DNA from: an uncultured Clostridia bacterium | Lineage (GTDB): Bacteria; Bacillota; Clostridia; Christensenellales; Borkfalkiaceae | Assembly (NCBI GenBank): GCA_944368925.1 | Contig: CALVXG010000001.1 | Location: 248,001-312,000 of the forward strand | DNA: 64,000 nt | Direction: 5' to 3' | In this document: one piece after another, positions 53,414-62,318 of the stretch | How positions within the stretch are numbered: the first letter of the stretch is position 1 | Layout: each line of letters starts with the position of its first letter | Made by a program: the position numbers and the translations under genes | Notes under the pieces: generated by a model | Database searches by the model: none | Told to the model about the DNA's origin: nothing | The model's input: the letters and a program-made list of their open reading frames with translations, nothing else

Positions 53414-54349
53414 ATGCCTTTGGTTACTTCTACCGAAATGTTCAAAAAAGCGTATAAAGGCGGCTATGCGATCGGCGCGTTCAACGTCAACAACATGGAA
53501 ACCATCCAGGGAATCGTCGAAGCGGGTAAAGAATGCAATTCCCCGCTCATCCTTCAGGTCTCCGCAGGCGCAAGAAAATATGCCAACCCCGTCTACCTGA
53601 AACACTTGATTCAGGCAGCCGTCGAAACGACCGGACTTCCCATCGTCATGCACCTCGACCACGGCGCTGACTTCGAAGCTTGCAAATCTGCCATCGACGA
53701 CGGGTTTACGTCCGTCATGATCGACGCGTCTCACCACGCTTTCAAAGAAAATATCGAAATCACGAAAAAAGTCGTCGAGTACGCGCATGAGCGCGGCGTC
53801 GTCGTGGAAGCAGAACTCGGCCAGCTCGCAGGCATCGAAGACGCCGTCAACGTCAAGGCCGAAGACGCCAACTTCACCCAGCCCGACGAGGTCTGCGAAT
53901 TCACCGAGAAAACCGGCTGCGATTCCCTCGCCATCGCCATCGGGACAAGCCACGGCGCTTATAAATTCAAACCCGGCCAGAAACCGCAGCTGCGCTTCGA
54001 TATCCTCGAAGAAGTCGGCAAACGCCTGCCCGGTTTCCCGATCGTCCTGCACGGCGCTTCTTCCGTTCCGCAGGACCGCGTCGCCATCATCAACCAGTAC
54101 GGCGGCAAAATGCCCGACGCTATCGGCATCCCCGAAGAAATGCTCCGCAAAGCGGCTTCCATGGCCGTCTGCAAGATCAACATCGACTCCGACCTCCGCG
54201 TCGCTTGCACCGCGGCGATCCGTAAACATTTCTTCGAACACCCCGATCACTTCGATCCCAGACAATACCTCGGCGACGCCCGCGCGGCCGTCAAAGAGAT
54301 CGTCAAACACAAGATCATGGACGTTCTCGGCAGCAACGACAAAGCATAA
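53414..54349 (+). CDS. fba: class II fructose-bisphosphate aldolase
   Basis: This 311-residue zinc aldolase cleaves fructose 1,6-bisphosphate. Seen: GAFNVNNMETIQGIVEA, the Zn and catalytic region HLDHGADFE (Asp and His), SVMIDASH, the EAELGQLAG loop, IGTSHGAYK and LHGASSVP with the third Zn His and phosphate loop. GGAGG lies 11 nt before the ATG. Its codon use is that of a highly expressed gene. Confidence 0.97.
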   Translation: MPLVTSTEMFKKAYKGGYAIGAFNVNNMETIQGIVEAGKECNSPLILQVSAGARKYANPVYLKHLIQAAVETTGLPIVMHLDHGADFEACKSAIDDGFTSVMIDASHHAFKENIEITKKVVEYAHERGVVVEAELGQLAGIEDAVNVKAEDANFTQPDEVCEFTEKTGCDSLAIAIGTSHGAYKFKPGQKPQLRFDILEEVGKRLPGFPIVLHGASSVPQDRVAIINQYGGKMPDAIGIPEEMLRKAASMAVCKINIDSDLRVACTAAIRKHFFEHPDHFDPRQYLGDARAAVKEIVKHKIMDVLGSNDKA

Positions 54350-54410
54350 CCTCGCTGCCAAAACGTCTTCCCTCTCCCCCTTGCGGACGAGGGCAGGCCA
54401 TGAAAAATCT

Positions 54411-54443
54411 GACGGCGCGGCTTTTGCCGCGCCGTCTCTTTTT
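54411..54443 (+). terminator. terminator of fba
   Basis: GACGGCGCGGC pairs with GCCGCGCCGTC around TTTT and is followed by TCTTTTT. Confidence 0.85.
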
Positions 54444-54586
54444 CTGTCCTTCCATATCTTTTTCCGAAAGTCTGTTATTTGAATTTCTGTTTTTAAAATT
54501 CTGTTCTTCGAAATTGCAGCTTTCGATCTTTGTGCCCGCACTTTCCATTATATACATTATATATACCGTGCGTTTTTTACGATAAA

Positions 54587-54620
54587 GGCGGCCGTCCGCA
54601 AAAATTTGCGGACGGCCGCC
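54587..54620. terminator. GC-rich hairpin with CCGCAAAAATTTGCGG core
   Basis: GGCGGCCGTCCGCAAA and its complement form a 16-bp stem. The sequence is nearly the same as the hairpin at 26336-26373. No gene is directly upstream, so it is an extra element in the 455-bp gap between fba and the next gene. Confidence 0.6.
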
Positions 54621-54675
54621 CTCTTTCGCTCAATTTATATGCCCCGCCGCATACACCGTTACGCTCGATAAGTTT

Positions 54676-54718
54676 TGTTTCGAAAAAAACAAAACCACAG
54701 GTTGAACCTGTGGTTTAT
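54676..54718 (-). terminator. terminator of the ATC-hydrolase-family gene
   Basis: AAACCACAGG pairs with CCTGTGGTTT (54692-54716) and on the minus strand is followed by TGTTTTTTTCG. Confidence 0.7.
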
Positions 54719-54804
54719 TTTTGTTATCTGAAAAAATCTTTTTGTGGCTCACCCGTCAACTTGTACCGAATTTTGGCAACACTCCCTATCTCGGGCTGCC
54801 GCTC

Positions 54805-55425
54805 TTATTTTTTCCTGCGTTCCCCTTTCTTAAAACAAAATTCGCATACGTCGTGCCCCGTGGCGATCATGCCGCCCCGCTCGCAGCGGATCTGCGGAAG
54901 CAGACCGTCAAACGCGGTCTTTTCGTATTCGCAGAATATCTCGCCCAGCTCCGGACAGCCGAACTTTTCCGTCATCGTAAAATAAAAACATTCCTTGACT
55001 TCAAACTCAATGCTCCTGCCCTTTACGACCGGGGCCCCCGTTTTCCATACGCAGGACGGAAATTTGTATTCGATAAAATTTTTAATGTTCCCTTTGAACG
55101 CCCGAAACGGAAAAATCGGCCGCATCTGGTTCGCCAAAACTTCCCCGCTCTCCTGCGCCGCCCTGTTTACTTCCATACGTACCAGCCCCAGCGCCGCGTC
55201 CTTCCTGTGTCCGAACGCCAACAGCGTCTTGTAATACGCCATCACGGGAAATACAAGCCGCGTCAGCTGCCGCTCAAACGTTGGACTCTTCCTGTAATCC
55301 GTCGTCACCGAAAGTTCCGCGTTCAGCTTCGCGGCCCGATTGAATATCTTCTGCCCAAGCTCTTCTCCAAAATTACGCTTGACGTCTTTCTCTAAAAAGT
55401 ATAGCTCCGTGTTCTCGTAATTCAT
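54805..55425 (-). CDS. L-2-amino-thiazoline-4-carboxylic acid hydrolase-family protein
   Basis: This 206-residue protein has a helical N-terminal half (YYKTLLAFGHRKDAALGLVRME) and a C-terminal domain CPELGEIFCEYEKTAFDGLLPQI...GGMIATGHDVCEFCF. This Cys/Asp/His-rich pattern fits the ATC hydrolase family, named after the enzyme in bacterial L-cysteine synthesis from ATC. Most members have no tested function, so hydrolase activity is uncertain. It is divergent from perR with its own promoter. Confidence 0.75.
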   Translation of the reverse strand: MNYENTELYFLEKDVKRNFGEELGQKIFNRAAKLNAELSVTTDYRKSPTFERQLTRLVFPVMAYYKTLLAFGHRKDAALGLVRMEVNRAAQESGEVLANQMRPIFPFRAFKGNIKNFIEYKFPSCVWKTGAPVVKGRSIEFEVKECFYFTMTEKFGCPELGEIFCEYEKTAFDGLLPQIRCERGGMIATGHDVCEFCFKKGERRKK

Positions 55426-55463
55426 ACTTCTCCCGCTTCCCTTGTCGGTCTTCCTTTTCCTAT

Positions 55464-55493
55464 ATTATAAATCATATCCCTCTCTTTTGTCAA
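55464..55493 (-). promoter_or_regulatory. promoter of the ATC-hydrolase-family gene
   Basis: TTGACA (55488-55493) and TATAAT (55464-55469) have an 18-bp spacer on the minus strand. Confidence 0.7.
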
Positions 55494-55520
55494 TATTTCA
55501 GAAAAATTTTCGAAAATATC

Positions 55521-55581
55521 TTGACATTTTTATTTTTTGTGATAAAATATTAAATAAAAATAAATATTAATAAAAAATAAT
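55521..55581 (+). promoter_or_regulatory. promoter and AT-rich leader of perR
   Basis: TTGACA (55521-55526) and TAAAAT (55543-55548) are 16 bp apart. The 33 bp before the ATG are almost only A and T (TTAAATAAAAATAAATATTA...), with no Shine-Dalgarno sequence. A PerR-box-like site (TTATAATnATTATAA type) may be hidden in this AT-rich run but no clean palindrome is seen. Confidence 0.55.
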
Positions 55582-55965
55582 ATGGAAAGAAGAAACACGA
55601 TTCAAAGGAAGTTGGTTCTCGACGCGGTGCGCGAGCTGAACCATCCGGATGCGGAACAGGTTTACGCAAGGATCGTAAAGGAACACCCGCACATCAGCAA
55701 AGCCACCGTGTACCGAAATCTTAATTTACTGGCCGCACAAAACGACATACGCAAGATCGAGACGGGCGAAGGCCCCGATCGGTTCGATTGCCGCCTGCCG
55801 GAACATTATCACCTGCGCTGCAGAGTGTGCGGCAAACTCATCGACGCGGATCTGCCCGTCCCCGATTATACGGACGAGGCCGATCGGCGGGACGGTTTTA
55901 CCATCGAAAGGCTAAACCTCGAATTCATCGGAATTTGTTCCGAATGTAAGAATAAAAATCTGTAA
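55582..55965 (+). CDS. perR: PerR-like Fur-family peroxide-sensing repressor
   Basis: This is a 127-residue Fur-family regulator. The winged HTH includes [14 protein letters not shown]. The metal-sensing segment [27 protein letters not shown] keeps the PerR ligand pattern, with Asp in LID at the position that distinguishes PerR from Fur. The structural zinc cysteines are CRVC and CSEC. It probably represses rubrerythrin and the flavoredoxin downstream until oxidised. It lies 13 bp before rubrerythrin. Confidence 0.88.
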   Translation: MERRNTIQRKLVLDAVRELNHPDAEQVYARIVKEHPHISKATVYRNLNLLAAQNDIRKIETGEGPDRFDCRLPEHYHLRCRVCGKLIDADLPVPDYTDEADRRDGFTIERLNLEFIGICSECKNKNL

Positions 55966-55978
55966 GGAGACATCAACC

Positions 55979-56524
55979 ATGGCAAAAGAACTCAAAGGCA
56001 CCAAGACGGAAGCAAATCTGCAGACGGCATTCGCCGGCGAATCGCAGGCGCGCAACAAGTACACCTACTATGCGAGCAAAGCAAAAAAAGACGGCTTCGT
56101 TCAGATCGCTAATCTGTTCGAAGAGACTGCCAACAACGAAAAAGAACACGCTAAAATTTGGTTCAAGCTCCTGCACGGCGGAGATATCCCCTGCACCGAA
56201 GAAAACCTGATCGACGCCGCGGCCGGCGAAAACTACGAATGGACGGATATGTACGCGACCTTCGCAAAAGAAGCCCGCGAAGAAGGATTCGATCAGATCG
56301 CTTTCCTCTTCGAGAAAGTCGCCGCTATCGAAAAAGAACATGAAAAACGTTACCTCGCCCTTCTGGACAACGTCAAGAACGAGCTAGTGTTCTCCCGCGA
56401 CGAAGACTGCATCTGGCAGTGCTCCAACTGCGGTCATATCGTGATCGGCAAAAAAGCTCCCGAAGTTTGCCCCGTTTGCGCGCATCCGAAGGCATACTTC
56501 CAGCTCAAAGCCGAAAATTATTGA
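55979..56524 (+). CDS. rbr: rubrerythrin
   Basis: This 181-residue peroxide reductase has a ferritin-like di-iron helix bundle (residues 1-140) with E-rich motifs [24 protein letters not shown] and [15 protein letters not shown]-terminal rubredoxin domain follows with CSNCGH and CPVCAHPK. It reduces hydrogen peroxide in anaerobes. AAGGAG precedes the ATG; it is co-transcribed with perR. Confidence 0.96.
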   Translation: MAKELKGTKTEANLQTAFAGESQARNKYTYYASKAKKDGFVQIANLFEETANNEKEHAKIWFKLLHGGDIPCTEENLIDAAAGENYEWTDMYATFAKEAREEGFDQIAFLFEKVAAIEKEHEKRYLALLDNVKNELVFSRDEDCIWQCSNCGHIVIGKKAPEVCPVCAHPKAYFQLKAENY

Positions 56525-56581
56525 TCTTGACCTGATTTCGTTTCAGCCCCCTGTTCCTTGCGGGGCCGAACAAAACCCGAA

Positions 56582-56621
56582 GGCGGCGCATTCCATACTA
56601 CAATGCGCCGCCCTTATTTTT
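56582..56621 (+). terminator. terminator between rbr and the flavoredoxin gene
   Basis: GGCGGCGCATT pairs with AATGCGCCGCC around a 9-nt loop and is followed by CTTATTTTTT. Confidence 0.75.
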
Positions 56622-56637
56622 TATTGAGAGGTGAATC

Positions 56638-57273
56638 ATGAATCCGAACGCTTTTCACGCAATGTCCTACGGCGTCTACATTGTTTCCGCCTGGGACAAC
56701 GGCAGGCCCACCGGCTGTACCGCCAACTGCGCCGCTCAGATCACGGCCAACCCCGCCACGGTGATGGTCAGCATCAACAAAGACAACTACACCAACCGCT
56801 GTATCGCCGATTGCGGACATTTTGCGATCTCCGTCCTCGCCGAAAATTCCGACCCCGCCATCATCGGCACCTTCGGTTTCCGCTCGGGCAAAGATTTCAA
56901 TAAATTCGATGCCGTCGCTTACCAGGTGCGCGACACGATGCCCGTCGTCTCGGACAGCTGCGCGTATATCGCCTGCCGCGTCATCGGCACGATGGACACT
57001 TCTACCCACACCATCTTTTTGGGCGAAGTCATCGGCGCGGAAGTTACGAGCGGCAACACTCCCATGACTTACTCTTATTACCATAAAGTCATCAAAGGAA
57101 AAACCGCCAAAAATGCACCGACTTATATCCCCACGCAGGATCAGGAAGACGGAAAATGGGTATGCTCCGTCTGCGGTTATGAATACAGCGGCAATATTCC
57201 TTTCGAGAACCTGCCCGACAGCTGGACTTGTCCCGTTTGCGGGCAACCGAAATCTGTGTTCCGAAAAAAATAA
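56638..57273 (+). CDS. hrb: flavin reductase-rubredoxin fusion (high molecular weight rubredoxin)
   Basis: This is a 211-residue fusion. The N-terminal domain (1-160) is of the flavin reductase-like FMN-binding type ([34 protein letters not shown]). A rubredoxin domain follows (172-211) with [10 protein letters not shown] and CPVCGQPK. Hrb shuttles electrons from NADH-dependent reductants to rubrerythrins or flavodiiron proteins. AGAGGTG lies before the ATG. It lies just after the rbr terminator. Confidence 0.92.
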   Translation: MNPNAFHAMSYGVYIVSAWDNGRPTGCTANCAAQITANPATVMVSINKDNYTNRCIADCGHFAISVLAENSDPAIIGTFGFRSGKDFNKFDAVAYQVRDTMPVVSDSCAYIACRVIGTMDTSTHTIFLGEVIGAEVTSGNTPMTYSYYHKVIKGKTAKNAPTYIPTQDQEDGKWVCSVCGYEYSGNIPFENLPDSWTCPVCGQPKSVFRKK

Positions 57274-57395
57274 TCCGGTTTTAACCTTTCTTATTTCATC
57301 GTTTCTTGGCTTCGATAAAAACCTATCCGCAACTATATGACTTTCAACCTTAATGCGCATACCTTTCTATCGAACGCATATTTTTCCAAAAACAC

Positions 57396-57476
57396 AGACA
57401 CGCAGTCCGCAAAAATGATTTTGCGGACTGCGTGTCTGCTTTTCAAAACAAAAGGGACGGCAAAAGCCGTCCCTGT
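57396..57476. terminator. hairpins between flavoredoxin and pilin-like genes
   Basis: AGACACGCAGTCCGCAAAA pairs with its complement around ATGA (57396-57437), and GGGACGG pairs with CCGTCCC (57453-57473). They lie between the convergent flavoredoxin and prepilin-like genes. Confidence 0.75.
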
Positions 57477-57509
57477 ATTTATGTCTGTCACAATTTTTTT
57501 AAGCTGAAG

Positions 57510-59186
57510 TTATTCTATTGCCAGACTAACATTATCCTGATCATCCGCCTTGTCTGCCTTAACGTAATCCCAAAGTACTTTTGTATCTGCCGGTATACCT
57601 TCTATTTTAAGGATATTATCTGTTCCGTCTAAAAGTTCTGCAAAGCTAACATAGCTCACTACACGCTTTGCCGTCTCTTTGTCTGTATTGCAAGGAGGGT
57701 TAAACTCACTACCTATACTGATGCATTTTCCTACAATTTCTCCGACGGCGCCAGTAGAGCCGGCAATCGTGCATACCAAATTGTTTCCGGAAACATTGGA
57801 AGCAGGAAGTCCTTCCCGATCCTGGATCTTAACATTCGCACATGCTGTATTGAACCAGCCGATCATTCCTCCGACATAATATCCCTTGATCACATTGTCC
57901 TGAACAATACAATTTTCGATCGTAATCGCTAAATTTTGAAGATCAACAGTATCGCTTTTTTCATCCCCTTCTACCCGAACTACATACGAAATCAATCCGC
58001 CGGCGGAGCCATAATTTTTACTTTCCAACCCCGCTTCAATTTCACACTCGGTCACAGAACAATTAGAAATCTTGACCTTACTTCCATTAGGCAAAACTTC
58101 GCCTGTACCGAATCCTCCGATGTACCCGACAAGACCTGCCGCACGGCCGATACCGCGGATCGTTGCGTTCTCGACATGTACATTTTCGATCGTTACATCA
58201 ATCGGTACTTTGACATCTGTACCCCTGTTCGGTATAATAGCCCCGATAGGCGCAACCACATTCGCATTCTTTCCGATGCCTATAACATTATTAAAATCAG
58301 ATCCGGGAGAGGTGATCGTCACGTCTTCAAATGTAATATTTTTAATCGTAGTCTCGCCCGTCACGCTGTTAATAAAACCATAAACATTGTATTTACTTAA
58401 AGACGCTTGTTCTCCCGAACCGCTGAAGTTTGTGGATTCGGAATACAATACGCTTTCCGTCAAATTCAGATTGGATATTACGACTTGTTTTACATCGGCC
58501 GCAGGTTCCATTGTCCCTTCAAATTGTTTGATAGGAGTCCAGCTGAAATCCGGCAATTCCACTTTTTCCGGCAACCTAACGGTAACATCGTTGGCCACCT
58601 TCCCTTCATTGATCTGCACCGCCAGCGAATACAATGCTCTTCCGCGATATTGCTCCGTAGTTTCCGTTGCTACCGTCGAAGGGGTTTCATCCGTAATTTT
58701 TGAAAAATCGTATACGCCGTCCTCTCCCTTGATACCGGTAGCATCAAAGTCAAACATGGTTGCATCGGTGTAAGTCTGGTTTAAGAGAGACCAGTTTCCG
58801 TCGTTTGTAATATTAAATTTATTTGTATCCTTGTATTCTTCCGGAAATACGATTTTTGATTCATTGCTGTTGTAGAGAACGACACGGTTGTCTTTCTTAT
58901 ACCAATAATTGACGCTTCCGCTTGCCAACGGACGATATGTACGCACATCGTACCCTATTTCACGTAAAATATCCGCTACTTTGCCCACATCATCAGGTTT
59001 TCCGTTCTCCACCTCATCAATGATGAGTGCCTGATTCATCTCTCTCACTGCCTGAATATCGGACGATTCGTTTGCCTTGTTAATCAGGCTCGTAAACGTA
59101 GGAATCAAAACCGCAGCCAGGATGGCAATTACCGCGATTACAATCACCAATTCGGTAATTGTAAAGGCCCTTTTCCCTTTTCTCAT
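57510..59186 (-). CDS. prepilin-like protein with large C-terminal beta-rich (GLUG-like) ectodomain
   Basis: This is a 558-residue protein. The N-terminal prepilin peptidase signal is KGKRA-FTITELVIVIAVIAIL: a type III signal with Ala in place of the usual Gly before the cut and Glu5 kept. A 400-residue beta-rich region follows with GLVGYIGG, GGLISYV and GGMIGWF repeats like GLUG motifs in adhesins. Type IV pilins are normally 150-200 residues, so this is a giant minor-pilin-like or surface-displayed version. GGAGGAAAAC precedes the ATG. No pilus assembly gene is nearby. Confidence 0.88.
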   Translation of the reverse strand: MRKGKRAFTITELVIVIAVIAILAAVLIPTFTSLINKANESSDIQAVREMNQALIIDEVENGKPDDVGKVADILREIGYDVRTYRPLASGSVNYWYKKDNRVVLYNSNESKIVFPEEYKDTNKFNITNDGNWSLLNQTYTDATMFDFDATGIKGEDGVYDFSKITDETPSTVATETTEQYRGRALYSLAVQINEGKVANDVTVRLPEKVELPDFSWTPIKQFEGTMEPAADVKQVVISNLNLTESVLYSESTNFSGSGEQASLSKYNVYGFINSVTGETTIKNITFEDVTITSPGSDFNNVIGIGKNANVVAPIGAIIPNRGTDVKVPIDVTIENVHVENATIRGIGRAAGLVGYIGGFGTGEVLPNGSKVKISNCSVTECEIEAGLESKNYGSAGGLISYVVRVEGDEKSDTVDLQNLAITIENCIVQDNVIKGYYVGGMIGWFNTACANVKIQDREGLPASNVSGNNLVCTIAGSTGAVGEIVGKCISIGSEFNPPCNTDKETAKRVVSYVSFAELLDGTDNILKIEGIPADTKVLWDYVKADKADDQDNVSLAIE

Positions 59187-59223
59187 GTTTTCCTCCTCTT
59201 TTGAAATACAGCTTTTAAAACGA

Positions 59224-59262
59224 ATATTTTTTGCGAAGCAAAAAATATGGTCGACCATATTT
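59224..59262 (-). other. two overlapping hairpins in the prepilin-like gene leader
   Basis: A perfect 20-bp palindrome AAATATGGTCGACCATATTT (59243-59262) and a perfect hairpin ATATTTTTTGC-GAA-GCAAAAAATAT (59224-59248) share six bases, so on the transcript only one can form fully. They lie 40-75 nt upstream of the start codon. Confidence 0.7.
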
Positions 59263-59284
59263 CAAATTTTAATATTGTGCTTAC

Positions 59285-59313
59285 ATTATAACAAATAATT
59301 TTACGTAGTGCAA
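59285..59313 (-). promoter_or_regulatory. promoter of the prepilin-like gene
   Basis: TTGCAC (59308-59313) and TATAAT (59285-59290) are 17 bp apart on the minus strand. Confidence 0.7.
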
Positions 59314-59538
59314 GTACTTAATTAAAATAAAATACATTTTTTTTTAATTAAATACAACAACTGCTTATAAATTATATTTTTATTTCAGCGGATACTTTTG
59401 AATGGCAAAGTGAATAAAAAAATCCTTACAAGCATTACATCTCCGCGAATTTATATAGTTTGTTTAGAAAGCGGCACAGAATTTCACCACTTTTGTACAG
59501 CGATACCCGGTGCTTGATCGATAGCCAAAAAAGTAAAA
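59314..59538. other. intergenic stretch between pilin-like gene and pnp
   Basis: AT-rich sequence without a supported gene or recognisable RNA; ATTTTTTTTTAATTAAATA-like tracts dominate its first half. Confidence 0.4.
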
Positions 59539-59564
59539 GCCGCCGACGCAAATGCGTCGGCGGC
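59539..59564 (-). terminator. terminator of pnp
   Basis: GCCGCCGACGCA and its complement form a 12-bp stem with a 2-nt loop. On the minus strand it is followed by TTTTACTTTTTT. Confidence 0.8.
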
Positions 59565-59583
59565 AGAATTTTATAAAATTTAA

Positions 59584-61683
59584 TCAGCCTTCCATTTTTT
59601 CGAGAAGTTTCAGGTCGATACCCTTTTCACCGATCTTGATGATCTCAACTTTTACGGTATCGCCGATATTCAGCACGTCTTCCACCTGATTGATGCGTTT
59701 TTCGCTCATCTTGGAGATGTGGATCATGCCGTCTTTGCCGGGTGCGAGTTCCACGAATGCTCCGACTTTGGAAAGAATGCGGACAACCGAGCCGATAAAC
59801 ATATCGCCGACTTCCGGATCGCGCGCGATCGAGAGAATGATCGCCTTTGCGCGTTCCGCGTTGTCCACATTTTCGCCGTACGTAGCGATGCAGACTTTTC
59901 CGTCGTCGTCGATGTCGATTTTCACGCCCGTCTCTTCGATGATCTTGTTAATCACTTTTCCGCCGCTCCCGATTACCTCGCGGATCTTCTCGGGATCGAT
60001 GTTGAAAGACAGAATCTTAGGCGCATATTTGGAAAGATGTGCGCGCGGTGCGGGCAATACGTCCAGCATCTTATGCAGAATGAACTGACGCCCTTCGTTC
60101 GCCTGTGCGATCGCGCGGCGCAGGATATCTTCGCTGATGCCCTTGATCTTGATATCCATTTGAATGGCCGTGATACCCTTTTCCGTTCCCGCTACCTTGA
60201 AGTCCATGTCGCCGAGGAAATCTTCCAGGCCCTGGATATCCGTAAGGATCGCGACTTTGTCGCTGTTCGTGTCTTTAATGAGCCCCATTGCGCAGCCTGC
60301 CACGGGCGCCTTGATGGGAACGCCTGCGTCCATGAGCGCCAGCGTCGAACCGCAAACGCTCGCCTGCGACGTGGACCCGTTGGAACTGAGCACGTCCGAA
60401 ACCATACGGATCGCATACGGGAATTCTTCCGCGCTCGGAACGACGGGCTCCAATGCGCGCTCCGCCAATGCTCCGTGCCCGATCTCGCGGCGGCCGGGGC
60501 TCTTCAAGCCCTTCGCTTCGCCCGTCGAATAGCCCGGGAAATTGTACTGGTGCATGTAACGCTTGGACACTTCATCGTCCAGCCCGTCCAGTTTCTGCAC
60601 TTCGCTCAGCGTGCCCAGCGTGCAGGTGGAAAGAACCTGCGTCTGGCCTCTCGTGAACACCGCCGAACCGTGTACGCGCGGCAGTATACCCGTCTCGCAC
60701 CAGATCGGACGGATCTCTTTGAGCGAACGCCCGTCGGGACGTACACCCTTTTCCAGAATCTTCGCGCGGACTTTTTCTTTCGTCAGATAATACAGGCTGT
60801 CCTTGATCTCGCGCGATTTGTCGGGATACGTATCCGCAAAATGCGCCAGAACATCCTTTTCCACTTCGTCCTGTTTCTCTTCGCGCGCCTGGCGGTCAAA
60901 CTCCTCCAACGCCTTGTCCAGCATGTCCGAAGCATACGCGCGCACTGCCGCATCGATGTCTTCGGGAACATGGTAAAGCTCCATCTGACGCTTGGGTTTG
61001 CCGATCTCTTTCTGGATCATTTCGATGAACGCGCACTGCTTTTTGATCTCTTCGTGTCCGAACAGAATGGCCTGCACCATCTCCTCGTCCGAAATCTCTT
61101 TCGCACCCGCTTCCACCATCATGATCGCGTCCTTCGTGCCCGAAAGTCCCAGGCTCAGAACGCTCTTTTCACGCTGCGCATTGTCCGGGTTGATGACGTA
61201 CTGCCCGTCTACCAATCCGACCTGCACCGAACCCGTAGGCCCCGCCCAGGGAATATCCGAAATGCTCAACGCGATCGAACTGCCCATCATCGCAAACGGT
61301 TCGGGAGGAATGTTCGTGTCCACCGAAAGCGCCGTCGCGATCACGACAACGTCGTTGAACAGTCCCTTCGGGAACAGCGGACGGATCGGACGGTCGATCA
61401 GACGGGACGTCAGAATCCCCTTGTCGCTCGTTCTCCCTTCACGCTTTTTGAAGCCTCCCGGAATTTTGCCGACTGCATACATTTTTTCTTCGAAATCTAC
61501 CTGCAAAGGAAAGAAATCCATCCCTTCCCGCGGGGTGTCGGACATGGTTACGTTGACCATCACCACCGTGTCGCCGCAACGCACCACGCACGACCCGTTC
61601 GCCTGCTCCGCGTACTTACCCGTCTCGACGATGACTTTTTTCCCGCCCACTTCCGTTTCAAATTGTCTGAAATTGTTCTTCAT
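59584..61683 (-). CDS. pnp: polyribonucleotide nucleotidyltransferase (PNPase)
   Basis: This 699-residue exoribonuclease degrades RNA phosphorolytically. Two RNase PH domains (about 1-210 and 300-540) carry MSDTPREGMDFFPL and RTSDKGILTSRLIDRPIRPLF; the catalytic domain has GRREIGHGALAERAL and DFLGDMDFKVAGT. A KH domain (REVIGSGGKVINKIIEETGV) and an S1 domain (GDMFIGSVVRILSKVGAFVEL) follow. AAGGAG fixes ATG 61683. It follows rpsO, the usual order. Confidence 0.98.
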   Translation of the reverse strand: MKNNFRQFETEVGGKKVIVETGKYAEQANGSCVVRCGDTVVMVNVTMSDTPREGMDFFPLQVDFEEKMYAVGKIPGGFKKREGRTSDKGILTSRLIDRPIRPLFPKGLFNDVVVIATALSVDTNIPPEPFAMMGSSIALSISDIPWAGPTGSVQVGLVDGQYVINPDNAQREKSVLSLGLSGTKDAIMMVEAGAKEISDEEMVQAILFGHEEIKKQCAFIEMIQKEIGKPKRQMELYHVPEDIDAAVRAYASDMLDKALEEFDRQAREEKQDEVEKDVLAHFADTYPDKSREIKDSLYYLTKEKVRAKILEKGVRPDGRSLKEIRPIWCETGILPRVHGSAVFTRGQTQVLSTCTLGTLSEVQKLDGLDDEVSKRYMHQYNFPGYSTGEAKGLKSPGRREIGHGALAERALEPVVPSAEEFPYAIRMVSDVLSSNGSTSQASVCGSTLALMDAGVPIKAPVAGCAMGLIKDTNSDKVAILTDIQGLEDFLGDMDFKVAGTEKGITAIQMDIKIKGISEDILRRAIAQANEGRQFILHKMLDVLPAPRAHLSKYAPKILSFNIDPEKIREVIGSGGKVINKIIEETGVKIDIDDDGKVCIATYGENVDNAERAKAIILSIARDPEVGDMFIGSVVRILSKVGAFVELAPGKDGMIHISKMSEKRINQVEDVLNIGDTVKVEIIKIGEKGIDLKLLEKMEG

Positions 61684-61830
61684 TATACACTCCTTGACTC
61701 TATACTCTCCGCGAAAGATCCCCGATCTCACGCGTTCTTTACAGCATTTCCCGCAACATTCTGCGGCCGCGCCGCCCCCAAAACGCACCTTCCGTTTCGG
61801 ACGTTTTGCCCGCGGCAGACAAATTTATAA

Positions 61831-61864
61831 AAGGGCCGAACATCCGTTCCGCCCTTATTTTCGC
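61831..61864 (-). terminator. hairpin between rpsO and pnp
   Basis: AAGGGCCGAAC and GTTCCGCCCTT form a stem with one mismatch. It lies directly after the rpsO stop and has TTATAAATTT after it on the minus strand, so it may attenuate transcription into pnp or be an RNase processing site. Confidence 0.65.
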
Positions 61865-62128
61865 TTATTTTCTCAAATCGAGACGGGAAACGATATCCCT
61901 GTACTTTTCAATATCTTTGCTCTTGATATAATCGAGCAGACCACGGCGCTGTCCGACCATCTTCAAAAGTCCGCGGCGGCTGTGATTGTCGTGCGGATGC
62001 GTCTGCAAATGCTCGTTCAGATGGTTGATACGCTCCGTCAAAAGCGCGATCTGCACCTCCGACGACCCCGTGTCACCGTCGTGACGTTTGAACTCTTCAA
62101 TGATCTGATTCTTCTTTTCCTTTTCCAT
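61865..62128 (-). CDS. rpsO: 30S ribosomal protein S15
   Basis: This 87-residue S15 has the 16S-binding signature [47 protein letters not shown] lies before ATG 62128, and 87 residues is the family length. The 5' leader of about 75 nt could hold an S15 autoregulatory site, but I do not recognise its structure. Confidence 0.98.
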   Translation of the reverse strand: MEKEKKNQIIEEFKRHDGDTGSSEVQIALLTERINHLNEHLQTHPHDNHSRRGLLKMVGQRRGLLDYIKSKDIEKYRDIVSRLDLRK

Positions 62129-62211
62129 TGTTTTACTCCTTGGAAATCTTTTTTCACGCAAATCAAAGCTCGGCGAGGAGAACCGCACGCCCTTGAATTA
62201 CGCATAGCATT

Positions 62212-62240
62212 AGTTTAGCACATTTTTCTGCATTTGTAAA
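62212..62240 (-). promoter_or_regulatory. promoter of rpsO-pnp
   Basis: TTTACA (62235-62240) and TAAACT (62212-62217) are 17 bp apart on the minus strand. Confidence 0.65.
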
Positions 62241-62318
62241 CTGAATCGGCAATATAATTTTCGTTTCCCGCCAATTTGTTTTTCCAGTCCCCGCTTTTTT
62301 CCGAAAAACACGCCCTTT

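Noticed and set aside
59719..61830. 703-codon open frame on the plus strand opposite pnp
   Set aside because: Antisense shadow of pnp with the same artificial Arg/His-rich composition.
62129..62205. S15 autoregulatory RNA in the rpsO leader
   Set aside because: I could not find a convincing pseudoknot or three-way junction of the known types, so it is not listed as a feature.
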